This document shows positions 9,171 through 17,366 of a DNA stretch of 43,014 bases, piece after piece. The stretch's first letter is position 1, and every line of letters begins with the position of its first letter. The DNA comes from Bradyrhizobium vignae (GTDB lineage: Bacteria; Pseudomonadota; Alphaproteobacteria; Rhizobiales; Xanthobacteraceae): contig NZ_RDQF01000063.1 of NCBI RefSeq assembly GCF_004114425.1, positions 1 to 43,014 on the forward strand, read 5' to 3'. Made by a program: the position numbers and the translations under genes. The notes under the pieces are model-generated. The model did not search any database and had not been told where the DNA came from. It saw only the letters and a program-made list of their open reading frames with translations.

Positions 9171-9250
9171 GTCGTTGCGAGCGAAGCGAAGCAATCCAGA
9201 ATCCTTCCGCGGAGACAGTCTGAATTGCTTCGCTTCGCTCGCAATGACGG
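9171..9250. repeat. Dispersed palindromic repeat (cattgcgagcgaagcgaag type)
   Basis: An imperfect ~80-bp palindrome: gttgcgagcgaagcgaagca at the left is matched by tgcttcgcttcgctcgcaat at the right. Two relatives lie at 20262-20345 and 26778-26862, all intergenic. This is a familiar rhizobial repeat type. Confidence 0.85.
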
Positions 9251-9260
9251 AAGAGGGATC

Positions 9261-9361
9261 TCGTAAGATGGGCAAAGGCGCGCTCTTCGCGTGACGTGCC
9301 CACCATCTTTCTTGCGACGAGTAAGAAAGGTGGGCACGCTTTTCGCCTTGCCCCCCTACGA
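9261..9361. repeat. Long imperfect inverted repeat (tcgta...cgtgcccacc)
   Basis: The left arm tcgtaagatgggcaaaggcg...cgtgcccacc is complementary to the right arm ggtgggcacg...cgccttgcccccctacga. The core 9295-9338 forms cgtgcccacc / ggtgggcacg with an inner tttctt / aagaaa stem. It lies at the 3' end of the minus-strand lactonase gene and could also stop its transcript. Confidence 0.7.
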
Positions 9362-9380
9362 GACCGTCACGGTGGAGAGC

Positions 9381-10349
9381 CTATCCCCCCACCGCGCCCT
9401 GCGTGTTCACATACAGCGCATAGATCGACTGGCTCGCCGCCATGAACAGGCGGTTGCGCTTGACGCCGCCGAAGCAGAGATTGGCGCAGCGTTCGGGCAG
9501 GGCGATGCGGCCGATCATGACGCCGTCGGGCGCGAACACGACGACGCCGTCGAGCTCGGGATCGCCCATGCCCCAGCCGCACCAGAGATTGCCGTCGATG
9601 TCGCAGCGCATGCCGTCGGGCGTGCCGGGACCTGCGTCGATGTGAACGCGCTTGTTCGAGATCGTGGTGCCTTCAGGCGAGACGTCATAGGCGAGGATCT
9701 TTCGGTTCGGCACCCCACGCGATTCCACGACATAGAGGATCTTCTCGTCGGGCGAGAAGCACAGCCCGTTCGGCCCCAGCACACCCTCGGCGACGATGGT
9801 CGCCTTGCCGGTCGCGGGATCGAGCCGGTAGACGTTCGGCTCGATCTCGGGCTCGGCCTTGTAGCCCTCGTAATTGCCGAGCAGGCCGAAGGTCGGGTCG
9901 GTGAACCAGATCGAGCCGTCCGATTTAACGACGACATCGTTCGGCGAGTTCAACCGCTTGCCGTTGAATTGATCCATCAGCACGGTGATGCTGCCGTCAT
10001 ATTCGGTGCGCACCACGCGACGGCCGCCATGCTCACAGGTGATCAGCCGGCCCTGGCGATCCCTGGTGTTGCCGTTGGCGAAGTTGGAAGGTTTGCGGAA
10101 CACGCTGACCGCGCCAGTTTCTTCCTCCCATTTGAGGATACGCTGGTTTGGAATATCGCTGCAGAGCAGATAACGCCCGTCGCCGAACCACACCGGCCCT
10201 TCGGCCCAGCGCAGGCCGGTCGCCAGCCGCTCCACCGCCGAAAGCTTCAGCCAGTATTTTTCGAAGCGGGGATCGAGTGCTCTTATCGCGGGGTCAGGGT
10301 AATAGGTCGCCGGGCGCCAGCCTTGGTTATGGGACGATGCATCGTTCAT
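9381..10349 (-). CDS. SMP-30/gluconolactonase family protein (second copy)
   Basis: A 322-residue beta-propeller lactonase of the longer gluconolactonase type. Metal-site motifs are visible: RWAEGPVWFGD (Glu), NSPNDVVVKSDGSIWFTDPTFG (Asn and Asp) and GTPDGMRCDIDGNLW (Asp). No signal peptide is seen, so it acts in the cytoplasm. It is not a recent duplicate of the lactonase at 301-1197, since identity is confined to propeller motifs. It is divergent, with 90 bp between starts, from a uronate dehydrogenase homologue. Uronate dehydrogenases produce aldarolactones, so a lactonase that opens such a lactone is a sensible partner; this pairing is inference. Confidence 0.88.
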   Translation of the reverse strand: MNDASSHNQGWRPATYYPDPAIRALDPRFEKYWLKLSAVERLATGLRWAEGPVWFGDGRYLLCSDIPNQRILKWEEETGAVSVFRKPSNFANGNTRDRQGRLITCEHGGRRVVRTEYDGSITVLMDQFNGKRLNSPNDVVVKSDGSIWFTDPTFGLLGNYEGYKAEPEIEPNVYRLDPATGKATIVAEGVLGPNGLCFSPDEKILYVVESRGVPNRKILAYDVSPEGTTISNKRVHIDAGPGTPDGMRCDIDGNLWCGWGMGDPELDGVVVFAPDGVMIGRIALPERCANLCFGGVKRNRLFMAASQSIYALYVNTQGAVGG

Positions 10350-10439
10350 GTGCGGTTCTCGTTGTTGCGTTCCCTCTGTCCAAGTCTGCTAGCATCAGAT
10401 ATCTACGGCCGCAAATCGGTTGCAACGACGGGGAACGAC

Positions 10440-11261
10440 ATGCGCATCTTGATGACGGGAGCTTCGGGCGGGATCGGAACGCGTCTGCGCAAATTGCTGC
10501 CGCCGATCTATCCGGACCTCCTGCTGTCCGACATCAAGCCGCCGGCCGATCTCGGAGCGAACGAGCAGTTCAAGGCGGCGGATCTCGCGGATTTGGCGCA
10601 GTGCGAGGCGATCTGCGAGGGCGTCGATGGCATCATCCATTTCGGCGGCTATTCGGTCGAAGGCACCTGGGATCAAATCCTTCAGGCCAACATCATCGGC
10701 GGCTACAATCTGTTCGAGGCGGCCTACCGCAAAGGCGTCAAGCGCGTGGTGTTCGCCTCGTCGAACCACGCGGTCGGCTTCTATCCGCGCCACCACAAGA
10801 TCGGCACCGACGTCATGCCGCGCCCCGACGGACGCTACGGCGTCAGCAAGGTGTTCGGCGAGGCGGTCGGTGCGCTCTACGCCGACAAGCACGGGCTGAA
10901 GGTGACGTGCCTGCGCATCGGCAATTTCGGCGACATGCCGCTCGACCAGCGCCGGCTCTCGATCTGGCTCAAGCCCGACGATTTGGTGCAGCTCTGCCGC
11001 ATCGGGCTCGAACATCCCGACATCCATTTCGAAATCTTCTACGGCGCCTCCCTCAACGAGCGCGCCTGGTGGGACAACAGTCGCGCCTACGAACTCGGCT
11101 ACCGCCCCACGGGACGCGCGGAGGATTTCCGCGAGCACGCGATGGCCGAGCAGGCCAAGCTGAAGCCGGATCCGGTCGGCGATTATTTCCAGGGCGGCGC
11201 GTTCTGCAGCATGGAGTTCGACGCCGATCCGAGCCGGATCATCGATTGGACTAAGCGGTAG
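10440..11261 (+). CDS. Uronate dehydrogenase-like NAD-dependent epimerase/dehydratase family protein
   Basis: A 273-residue extended short-chain dehydrogenase. It has the N-terminal NAD motif TGASGGIGTR (residues 6-15), a Ser in FASSNHAVGFYP and the catalytic pair in YGVSKVFGE. Features shared with Agrobacterium uronate dehydrogenase (Udh), as I recall that protein, are HFGGYSVE, QANIIGGYNLFEAA, ASSNHAVG, ERAWWDNS and the C-terminal FQGG. Udh oxidises D-galacturonate or D-glucuronate to the aldaro-lactone with NAD+. The ATG at 10440 follows gacggggaac; the frame is open far upstream but that part is antisense to the lactonase. Substrate preference is inferred from family likeness only. Confidence 0.82.
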   Translation: MRILMTGASGGIGTRLRKLLPPIYPDLLLSDIKPPADLGANEQFKAADLADLAQCEAICEGVDGIIHFGGYSVEGTWDQILQANIIGGYNLFEAAYRKGVKRVVFASSNHAVGFYPRHHKIGTDVMPRPDGRYGVSKVFGEAVGALYADKHGLKVTCLRIGNFGDMPLDQRRLSIWLKPDDLVQLCRIGLEHPDIHFEIFYGASLNERAWWDNSRAYELGYRPTGRAEDFREHAMAEQAKLKPDPVGDYFQGGAFCSMEFDADPSRIIDWTKR

Positions 11262-11300
11262 TCGCCGGCCGGATGATCCACCGCGCGCGCGAGTTGCGCG

Positions 11301-11864
11301 TCATTTTGCAACGCGCGATTCCTGGTTCTTGGTCACATGCCAGAGCACCACATGGTAGTGCGGCACGTCCACCCCGGGGTGACCCGCGTTGAAGTAGAGG
11401 CTGACGTGGTCAACCGGTGCTGCGGATCCCGCTCCCTCCAATGATTTGTGATCGTCGATGTCCTTGTTCGGGACCATGTACACGGTCGCCACCAGACGAT
11501 CCCTGCGATCGAAGCACAGGAACGGCCCCAGCGGCAACGTGTCGGGCTTCACGAAAATGATGCCGAGGCCCGGAAAGAACTTTGGGAAATTCACGAGATC
11601 GCTGACCCGCTTGTATCCGTTTTTTTCGGCGACCTTTCGCTGATTGGGTGGCGGACGAACGGTTTCGTGCTTCCTGCGCGCCTTGGTGCTTCGGTGAGGG
11701 GCTGTCCTGATGCGCTCGGCCTTGTCGGCCGGTGGCGCGTTGGACGGTGCGAGTGTCTGCGGCGTCGGCGGAAAGAAGGGAGCAAATTGGGCGGCAGAAT
11801 GCCTCACATCGGCGATCAAGGCGAGCAACGCAGCCAAGGCTGCGCTCACAAGCGCGTTGCGCAT
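11301..11864 (-). CDS. Exported protein of unknown function (TTHB210/DUF5602-like tail)
   Basis: A 187-residue protein with an N-terminal signal peptide (MRNALVSAALAALLALIADV, cleavage likely after the SAA near residue 25). A Pro-rich basic linker (about 30-85) follows, then a compact C-terminal domain with DHVSLYFNAGHPGVDVPHYHVVLW. The paired histidines near PHYH resemble the PHFDFHFY region of DUF5602/TTHB210-like proteins, but I hold that only as a resemblance. The start at 11864 was chosen for ggagg five bases upstream. The gene is 34 bp downstream of the TAXI-type binding protein on the same strand and is probably co-transcribed. The histidines could bind a metal; no function is assigned. 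Confidence 0.65.
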   Translation of the reverse strand: MRNALVSAALAALLALIADVRHSAAQFAPFFPPTPQTLAPSNAPPADKAERIRTAPHRSTKARRKHETVRPPPNQRKVAEKNGYKRVSDLVNFPKFFPGLGIIFVKPDTLPLGPFLCFDRRDRLVATVYMVPNKDIDDHKSLEGAGSAAPVDHVSLYFNAGHPGVDVPHYHVVLWHVTKNQESRVAK

Positions 11865-11897
11865 CGACACCTCCCACATTTGCCTGCCAAATCTTGG

Positions 11898-13091
11898 TCA
11901 CTTATCCGGATTGCGTTCTCGCCAGCGCAGGAAGTCCCGGAATAATTCTTCCCGGTCTGGCGGATTGTCGCTCGGCTTTCCTTCGAGGAACCGGCCGAAC
12001 GCCTTGCGAAGCGCGGCCTCGCCGCCGGATTGTTGCTGGAGCCAGCGCTCTGCCGGCCGGAATCGTCGCCATCCGGGGAGCTCCGCGGCCAGGTTCACCT
12101 CGCGCCATTTGGGGTGATGTGCGCCCGTTAGAAATTCAGGAAAGCGCGTGAACAATGTCTGGACGAAGAATTCCAGCAACCGAAACCGCTCGCTGCCGCT
12201 CGGCCAGTTGTAGGCGAAGAGAGCGGATTTGATCGCGATCGTGTCGACGCTTGCTTCGGCGGCGATCATATTCGGGTAGTCCTTATGGCGGAGCGTCGAT
12301 GGCAGATAATCTTGTTGCAGCAGCTCCTTGAAGTAGGGGATTGGCAGGAGGTGAATATTGTCGAGCTGCGAGACCTGCGTCAGGAAGTTGACCGGTTTTC
12401 CTGAGACGATCAGAGCGGCGGAGAGATCTCCCTTCCTCAGACCATCCAGCGCGGCCTCCGGACCCAAGTTCGTCTCACTGATCTTGATGCCCAGACGGTT
12501 CAACACTTCGCGGCCGAGGATAGCGCCGGCACTGCCGTCGTCCCCGAGATCGACCCTCTTTCCCGAAAGCTCCGTCAGGCTTCCGATCTCCGGCCGCGCG
12601 AGAAGATGGAACTCTTCGATATGGAGCGGCGCAATGTAGGTCAGCCTGTCTGAAATATCCCCGAAGGTCCTTGTCTGCCGGAGCCGCTCGACCAGAGCGA
12701 CGGGCGCGATCGCCACGTCGGCGCCTGCGAGAGTGAGCACATCGAGGACGTTGCGGACACCGCCGTTTCCCACCATTGGCAGAACCCGCAATGCGACCTG
12801 GCCCTGAGGACCGCTCTCTTGGCCGCCGGCGAGCGTGGTCGCAATGTCCTGAGCGAGCGCGAATTCAGTGCATTGTGGCGTGCCGGTTACGAAGCCCACC
12901 GTATACGGGTCCGCAGATCGCGCCGTCTCCTTTCTGGGAGTGCCTTCCTTTCTTGGAGACACTTTCGTGGATTCGCTCGGAGAAGCCGGCAGTCGCTTTT
13001 GCGCGAAAGAATCCTGGACCTGCCCGCCAAAGTAGGCCGCTGCAATCAATGCGATGAACAAACCGGCCCGCATCGCTCCGCAGACCCTCAT
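11898..13091 (-). CDS. TAXI family solute-binding protein (orphan)
   Basis: A 397-residue periplasmic binding protein. A signal peptide covers about residues 1-30 (MRAGLFIALIAAAYFGG, ending SFAQ), followed by a basic low-complexity linker. The binding domain begins near VGFVTGTPQCTEFALAQDIA and contains VLPMVGNGGVRNVLDVLTLAGADVAIAP, a pattern typical of TAXI/TRAP-type receptors, and GKRVDLGDDGSAGAILGREVLN. No DctQ/DctM membrane genes are present, so transport cannot be completed from this locus; a sensing role is possible. The start is 13091 or the ATG at 13073, neither with a clean Shine-Dalgarno. A small exported protein follows. Confidence 0.72.
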   Translation of the reverse strand: MRVCGAMRAGLFIALIAAAYFGGQVQDSFAQKRLPASPSESTKVSPRKEGTPRKETARSADPYTVGFVTGTPQCTEFALAQDIATTLAGGQESGPQGQVALRVLPMVGNGGVRNVLDVLTLAGADVAIAPVALVERLRQTRTFGDISDRLTYIAPLHIEEFHLLARPEIGSLTELSGKRVDLGDDGSAGAILGREVLNRLGIKISETNLGPEAALDGLRKGDLSAALIVSGKPVNFLTQVSQLDNIHLLPIPYFKELLQQDYLPSTLRHKDYPNMIAAEASVDTIAIKSALFAYNWPSGSERFRLLEFFVQTLFTRFPEFLTGAHHPKWREVNLAAELPGWRRFRPAERWLQQQSGGEAALRKAFGRFLEGKPSDNPPDREELFRDFLRWRERNPDK

Positions 13092-13327
13092 TGTTCAAGC
13101 CGCTCGGTCAGCCGTGCGAGGTGACATGTTCCGAGAGACTGTCACCTGCCGCGTCCGAGGTGAGACCGAGGCTAATGCTTGGTCTTCCAACGCGGCCGGG
13201 GCAGTGGCGTTCCGTGATGGACGCCTGCAGCAGAAGTTTGCGGACTAGCGCCCGGCCTCGCCCGCGATCCATTCCTGTGCCAGCCGGTGCCCGGAGCCGG
13301 AAGGTGCAACTCTATCGGCCGGCCTTA

Positions 13328-13356
13328 TTGACAATCGAGGGGCACGCTGTACCACG
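13328..13356 (+). promoter_or_regulatory. Possible sigma70-type promoter for the dehydratase gene
   Basis: A perfect -35 hexamer, ttgaca (13328-13333), stands 50 bp before the dehydratase start. The -10 region about 16-17 bp later (taccac) is poor, so only the -35 is convincing. The rest of 13092-13378 shows no gene. Confidence 0.3.
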
Positions 13357-13381
13357 ATGGTGATCTAGAAGGAGTGGCGTG

Positions 13382-15094
13382 ATGACGAGTGGCTTGCGCA
13401 AGGGTCTGACGAGCTATGGCGATGCCGGCTTCTCGCTGTTCCTGCGTAAGGCGTTCATCAAGGCGATGGGCTATTCCGACGACGCGCTGCAGCGCCCGAT
13501 CGTCGGCATCACCAACACCTATAGCGACTACAATCCCTGCCACGGCAACGTCCCGCAGATCATCGAAGCCGCCAAGCGCGGCGTGATGCTGTCGGGCGCG
13601 ATGCCGTTCGTGTTCCCGACCATCTCGATCGCCGAGAGCTTTGCGCATCCGACCTCGATGTACCTGCGCAACCTGATGGCGATGGACACCGAGGAGATGA
13701 TCCGGGCCCAGCCAATGGATGCGGTGATCGTGATCGGCGGCTGCGACAAGACGCTGCCGGCGCAGGTGATGGCGGCGATCAGCGCCGACCTGCCGACGGT
13801 GGTCATTCCGGTCGGTCCCATGGTGGTCGGCCATCACAAGGGCGAGGTGCTGGGCGCCTGCACCGATTGTCGCCGTCTCTGGGCGAAATATCGCGCCGGC
13901 GACATGGACGATGCCGAGATCGAGGCGGTGAACGGCCGCCTCGCGCCATCGGTCGGCACGTGCATGGTGATGGGAACGGCCTCGACGATGGCCTGCATGA
14001 TCGAGGCGATGGGCCTGTCGCTGCCGATGAGCGCGACGATTCCCGCGCCGCATGCCGAGCGCTTCCGCCTGGCGGAGGCCAGCGGCAAGGTTGCCGCGCA
14101 GATGGCCAAGGCCAAGGGGCCGAAGCCGAGCGAAATCTTGACGCCGGCATCGTTCAAGAACGCACAGGTCGTGCTCCAGGCGATCGGCGGCTCGACCAAC
14201 GGCCTGATCCATCTGACCGCGATGGCGCACCGCTCTCCGCACCGGCTCGATCTCGAAGCGTTCGACCAGATCGGTCGCGAGGTGCCGGTGCTGGTCGATC
14301 TCAAGCCGTCCGGCGAGCACTACATGGAGCACTTCCACCACGCCGGCGGCGTGCCGAAATTGCTCGCGCAGCTCGGCGACCTCGTCGATCTCGATGCCAA
14401 GACCATCACCGGCCAGACGCTGCGCGATGTCGCGGCGAATGCGGAGGACGTGCCAGGCCAGGATGCGATCCGCCCGCGTAATAATCCGATCAAGAAAGAG
14501 GGCGGCCTCGCCATCCTGCACGGCAATCTCGCGCCGCGCGGCGCAGTGATCAAGCAATCGGCTGCGAGCTCGAAATTGTTGCAGCATACCGGGCGCGCGG
14601 TGGTGTTCGAATCCGTCGAGGACATGACCTTGCGAGTCGACGATCCCGATCTCGACGTCACCGCCGACGACGTGCTGGTGCTGCGCAATGCCGGCCCCAA
14701 AGGTGCGCCGGGCATGCCGGAAGCCGGCTATCTGCCGATTCCGAAGAAGCTCGCGCGCGGCGGCACCAAGGACATGGTGCGCATCTCGGACGCGCGCATG
14801 AGCGGCACCGCGTTCGGCACCATCGTGCTGCACATCACCCCGGAATCCGCCGTCGGCGGGCCGCTCGCGCTGGTGCAGAACGGCGACATGATCCGCCTCG
14901 ATGTGGGCAAGCGCAGCATCGAGCTGCTGGTCGACGCTGCCGAACTGGAGCGGCGTCGCGCTGGCTTGAAGCCGGCGGCTGCGCCCGAGGAGGCACGGCG
15001 CGGCTACGCCTGGCTGTTCAACGAGACCATCTTGCAGGCCGACGAGGGCTGCGATTTCGATTTCATGCAGAGGAATGGCCCGTTGAAGGGCTGA
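13382..15094 (+). CDS. IlvD/Edd family sugar-acid dehydratase (arabonate/xylonate type)
   Basis: A 570-residue [2Fe-2S] dehydratase that removes water from a sugar acid or dihydroxy acid. Cluster ligands appear as Cys53 (NPCHGN), Cys121 (GGCDKT) and Cys194 (GTCMVMGTAS). Their spacings, 68 and 73, equal those of Rhizobium leguminosarum L-arabinonate dehydratase (Cys59/127/200, established). The Mg-binding lysine region and the C-terminal swivel domain with SDARMSGTAFGT and the active Ser are present. Length and motifs favour the sugar-acid branch over the branched-chain amino-acid IlvD. The ATG at 13382 sits seven bases after aaggag; a GTG at 13379 is too close. It stands alone between convergent or divergent genes. 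The product would be a 2-keto-3-deoxy sugar acid. Confidence 0.9.
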   Translation: MTSGLRKGLTSYGDAGFSLFLRKAFIKAMGYSDDALQRPIVGITNTYSDYNPCHGNVPQIIEAAKRGVMLSGAMPFVFPTISIAESFAHPTSMYLRNLMAMDTEEMIRAQPMDAVIVIGGCDKTLPAQVMAAISADLPTVVIPVGPMVVGHHKGEVLGACTDCRRLWAKYRAGDMDDAEIEAVNGRLAPSVGTCMVMGTASTMACMIEAMGLSLPMSATIPAPHAERFRLAEASGKVAAQMAKAKGPKPSEILTPASFKNAQVVLQAIGGSTNGLIHLTAMAHRSPHRLDLEAFDQIGREVPVLVDLKPSGEHYMEHFHHAGGVPKLLAQLGDLVDLDAKTITGQTLRDVAANAEDVPGQDAIRPRNNPIKKEGGLAILHGNLAPRGAVIKQSAASSKLLQHTGRAVVFESVEDMTLRVDDPDLDVTADDVLVLRNAGPKGAPGMPEAGYLPIPKKLARGGTKDMVRISDARMSGTAFGTIVLHITPESAVGGPLALVQNGDMIRLDVGKRSIELLVDAAELERRRAGLKPAAAPEEARRGYAWLFNETILQADEGCDFDFMQRNGPLKG

Positions 15095-15113
15095 GCCAGC
15101 GGCCGCGTGGCGG

Positions 15114-15908
15114 CTATTTCGCCTTGCTGGTGAACTTCTTCACCGCAGTACGGAACGCCTCCGAATTCATGGCCATGATGATCTTGTGCTCCTCGGCATC
15201 GAGCTGCTGTTTCACCGGCGTGGTGGCCGCCTGGTAGACCAGCTGCTTGGTGCCGGCGATCGCCGCCGGCGGGTTCTGCGCCAGACGCTCGGCCAGCTGT
15301 CGGGTGGCCGCCTTCAGCTCGGTCGCCGGAACGGTCTTGGCGACGAGGCCCCATTCATAGGCCTGCTGCGCGGTAAAATTATCCTCGGCGAGAAAGATCT
15401 GCAGCGCCCGGCGCGATCCGACCGTGCCGACGATGCCGACGGTTGAGCCGCCGTCCGGCGACACCCCGATCTTGGCATAGGCCGGCGTGAACTTGGCATC
15501 GTCAGCGGCGATGCAGAGGTCGGTGACGAAGGCGAGGCCCATGCCGGCGCCGGCGGCGGAGCCGTGCACGCTGGACAGCGATATCTTCGGCATCCGCCGG
15601 AGGATCTCGATGAAAGCGTGATAGTGCTTGAGCAGTTCGCCGACCACCGGCGTCACCGTGCCCCCTTCGGCGGCAGCTCCGATCGTCTGCAAATCGCCGC
15701 CGGCGCAGAACGCGCGGCCTTCGCCTTCAAGGACGAGGACGCGGATGTCGTCCGCGCCTTCGATGTAGGCCGCGAGCTGTTCGAGCTTCTGCGCGATCGC
15801 AAGATTGATCGCGTTGAACGCGGCGGGCCGGTTGAGCGTGATGGTCGCGATCGGGCCGTCGATCCGCAGCAGGGCGGGATCATCGGGCTTTGAGACGGGA
15901 GCTGGCAT
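15114..15908 (-). CDS. Enoyl-CoA hydratase/isomerase family protein (PaaG-like)
   Basis: A 264-residue crotonase-fold protein. The oxyanion-hole parts are visible in GRAFCAGGDL and HGSAAGAGMGLAF. In the catalytic region the first crotonase Glu is absent and the second is replaced by Asp in GVSPDGGST, the pattern of PaaG-like isomerases and related hydratases rather than classical crotonase. The start at 15908 follows ggggattt; an open frame from 16106 adds 66 residues unlike the family. It runs convergent with the dehydratase (19 bp between stops), so they are separate transcripts. It acts on a CoA thioester in the cytoplasm; the substrate is unknown. Confidence 0.85.
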   Translation of the reverse strand: MPAPVSKPDDPALLRIDGPIATITLNRPAAFNAINLAIAQKLEQLAAYIEGADDIRVLVLEGEGRAFCAGGDLQTIGAAAEGGTVTPVVGELLKHYHAFIEILRRMPKISLSSVHGSAAGAGMGLAFVTDLCIAADDAKFTPAYAKIGVSPDGGSTVGIVGTVGSRRALQIFLAEDNFTAQQAYEWGLVAKTVPATELKAATRQLAERLAQNPPAAIAGTKQLVYQAATTPVKQQLDAEEHKIIMAMNSEAFRTAVKKFTSKAK

Positions 15909-16097
15909 CTTGAAATCCCCGGCAAGAGGTTCGTAGCTGCAACTAAATCGCAGAAGGCGAGGGGAGACAATCCCCGCGTGGTGCTCTTGCGCCGGGCGGA
16001 CCGATAGGCTCAAATGAGCCCGCCTTCGCCAAGGGACGGACACGAGCGCCGGCTCCTCGTAAGGCCCGCAACCAAAATCAGCGAGAGAGGAGACGGC

Positions 16098-16139
16098 ATG
16101 GGTCACGCTCGTGTCTTCCGGAAATGGGCTGTCCGATGA
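16098..16139 (+). other. Short upstream reading frame coupled to flavoprotein start
   Basis: A 13-codon frame (MGHARVFRKWAVR) begins at an ATG five bases after aggag, and its TGA overlaps the next gene's ATG as ATGA at 16136-16139. The flavoprotein start itself lacks a good Shine-Dalgarno, so this may feed ribosomes to it. It is also possible that the ATG at 16124 is the real start of the flavoprotein. Confidence 0.4.
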
Positions 16140-17356
16140 CCGGCGGTCCGGTGATCATCGTCGGGGCCGGCCATGGCGGCTATCAGGTCGCGGCATCCCT
16201 GCGTCAGGCGGGCTTTTCCGAGCGCATCTGCCTGATCAACGACGAGGCGCATCTGCCCTATCAGCGGCCGCCCTTGTCCAAGGCCTACATCAAGGGTTCG
16301 GCCGGGCCGGAGAGCCTGATGTTCCGCCCCGAGAAGTTCTACCAGGACCAGACGATCGAACTGATCGCCGGCCGCGCCGCCTCAATCGACCGCACGGGGC
16401 GCAAGCTGCATCTCGCGTCGGGCGAAACGCTGCCTTACGGCCACCTCGTGCTGGCAACCGGCGCGCGCAACCGCCTGCTCGATCTGCCCAATGCCAACCT
16501 GCCCGACGTGAAATATTTGCGTATCCTCGACGACAGCGAGGCGCTGCGGCTGGTCATGCCGTCGAAGAAGCGCGCCGTGATCATCGGCGCCGGTTTCATC
16601 GGCCTCGAATTCGCCGCCACCGCCCGGATCAAGGGCCTCGAGGTCGACGTGCTCGAGCTTGCTCCGCGCGTGATGGCGCGCGCCGTGACGGCCGAGGTCT
16701 CGGAGTATTTTCAGGAGCGCCACCGCGAAGCCGGCATCCGCATCCATCTCGGCGTGCAGGCCACCTCGATTGAGGCCGAGGGCGGCAAGGTCACCGGCGT
16801 CTCCTTGAGCGACGGACGGCATCTGCCGGCCGACCTCGTCGTGGTCGGCGTCGGCGTGCTGCCGAACATCGAGCTCGCAGCCGAGGCCGGGCTTCCGGTC
16901 GCGGCCGGCATCATCGTCGACGAATATCTCGCGACGGCTGATCCTGATATTTCGGCGATCGGCGATTGCGCGCTGTTCGCAAGCCCGCGCTTCGGCGGCT
17001 CGCTGCGGCTGGAATCGGTGCAGAATGCCACCGATCACGCCCGCTGCCTCGCGGCGCGGCTGACCGGTGACAGGAAGCCTTATGACAGCCATCCCTGGTT
17101 CTGGAGCGACCAGGGCGACGACAAGCTCCAGATCGCAGGGCTGACGACCGGCTACGATCGCGTTGTGCTGCGCGGTGATCCCGCGAAGAAGGCGTTTTCC
17201 GCATTCTGCTACAAGGGCGATAAGCTGCTCGGCATCGAATCCATCAACCGCGCCGGCGATCACATGTTCGGCCGCCGCTTGCAGGCCATGGATCGCACCA
17301 TCACGCCGGAGCAGGCCGCAGACGAGAGCTTTGATCTGAAGGGCGCGTTGGCATAA
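16136..17356 (+). CDS. Ferredoxin reductase-type FAD/NAD(P)-dependent oxidoreductase
   Basis: A 406-residue two-dinucleotide-fold flavoprotein. The FAD-binding GxGxxG is IIVGAGHGGYQVA (residues 7-19), the NAD(P) motif is VIIGAGFIGLEFA and the second FAD signature is ISAIGDCA. A C-terminal Reductase_C-like domain begins near PWFWSDQGDDKLQIAG. This is the class of rhodocoxin, putidaredoxin and rubredoxin reductases, which pass electrons from NAD(P)H to a small iron-sulfur protein. No ferredoxin, P450 or oxygenase is adjacent, so the partner is elsewhere or the enzyme acts on another acceptor. The start is uncertain between 16124 and 16136; the latter overlaps a short upstream frame. Confidence 0.88.
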   Translation: MTGGPVIIVGAGHGGYQVAASLRQAGFSERICLINDEAHLPYQRPPLSKAYIKGSAGPESLMFRPEKFYQDQTIELIAGRAASIDRTGRKLHLASGETLPYGHLVLATGARNRLLDLPNANLPDVKYLRILDDSEALRLVMPSKKRAVIIGAGFIGLEFAATARIKGLEVDVLELAPRVMARAVTAEVSEYFQERHREAGIRIHLGVQATSIEAEGGKVTGVSLSDGRHLPADLVVVGVGVLPNIELAAEAGLPVAAGIIVDEYLATADPDISAIGDCALFASPRFGGSLRLESVQNATDHARCLAARLTGDRKPYDSHPWFWSDQGDDKLQIAGLTTGYDRVVLRGDPAKKAFSAFCYKGDKLLGIESINRAGDHMFGRRLQAMDRTITPEQAADESFDLKGALA

Positions 17357-17366
17357 GTGCTTAGCG

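Noticed and set aside
9171..9250. CRISPR-like repeat
   Set aside because: The related copies lie kilobases apart and are single palindromes without regularly spaced spacers.
16136..17356. Assignment of the flavoprotein to a P450 or dioxygenase system
   Set aside because: No ferredoxin, P450 or oxygenase gene is visible nearby, so only the reductase class is supported.
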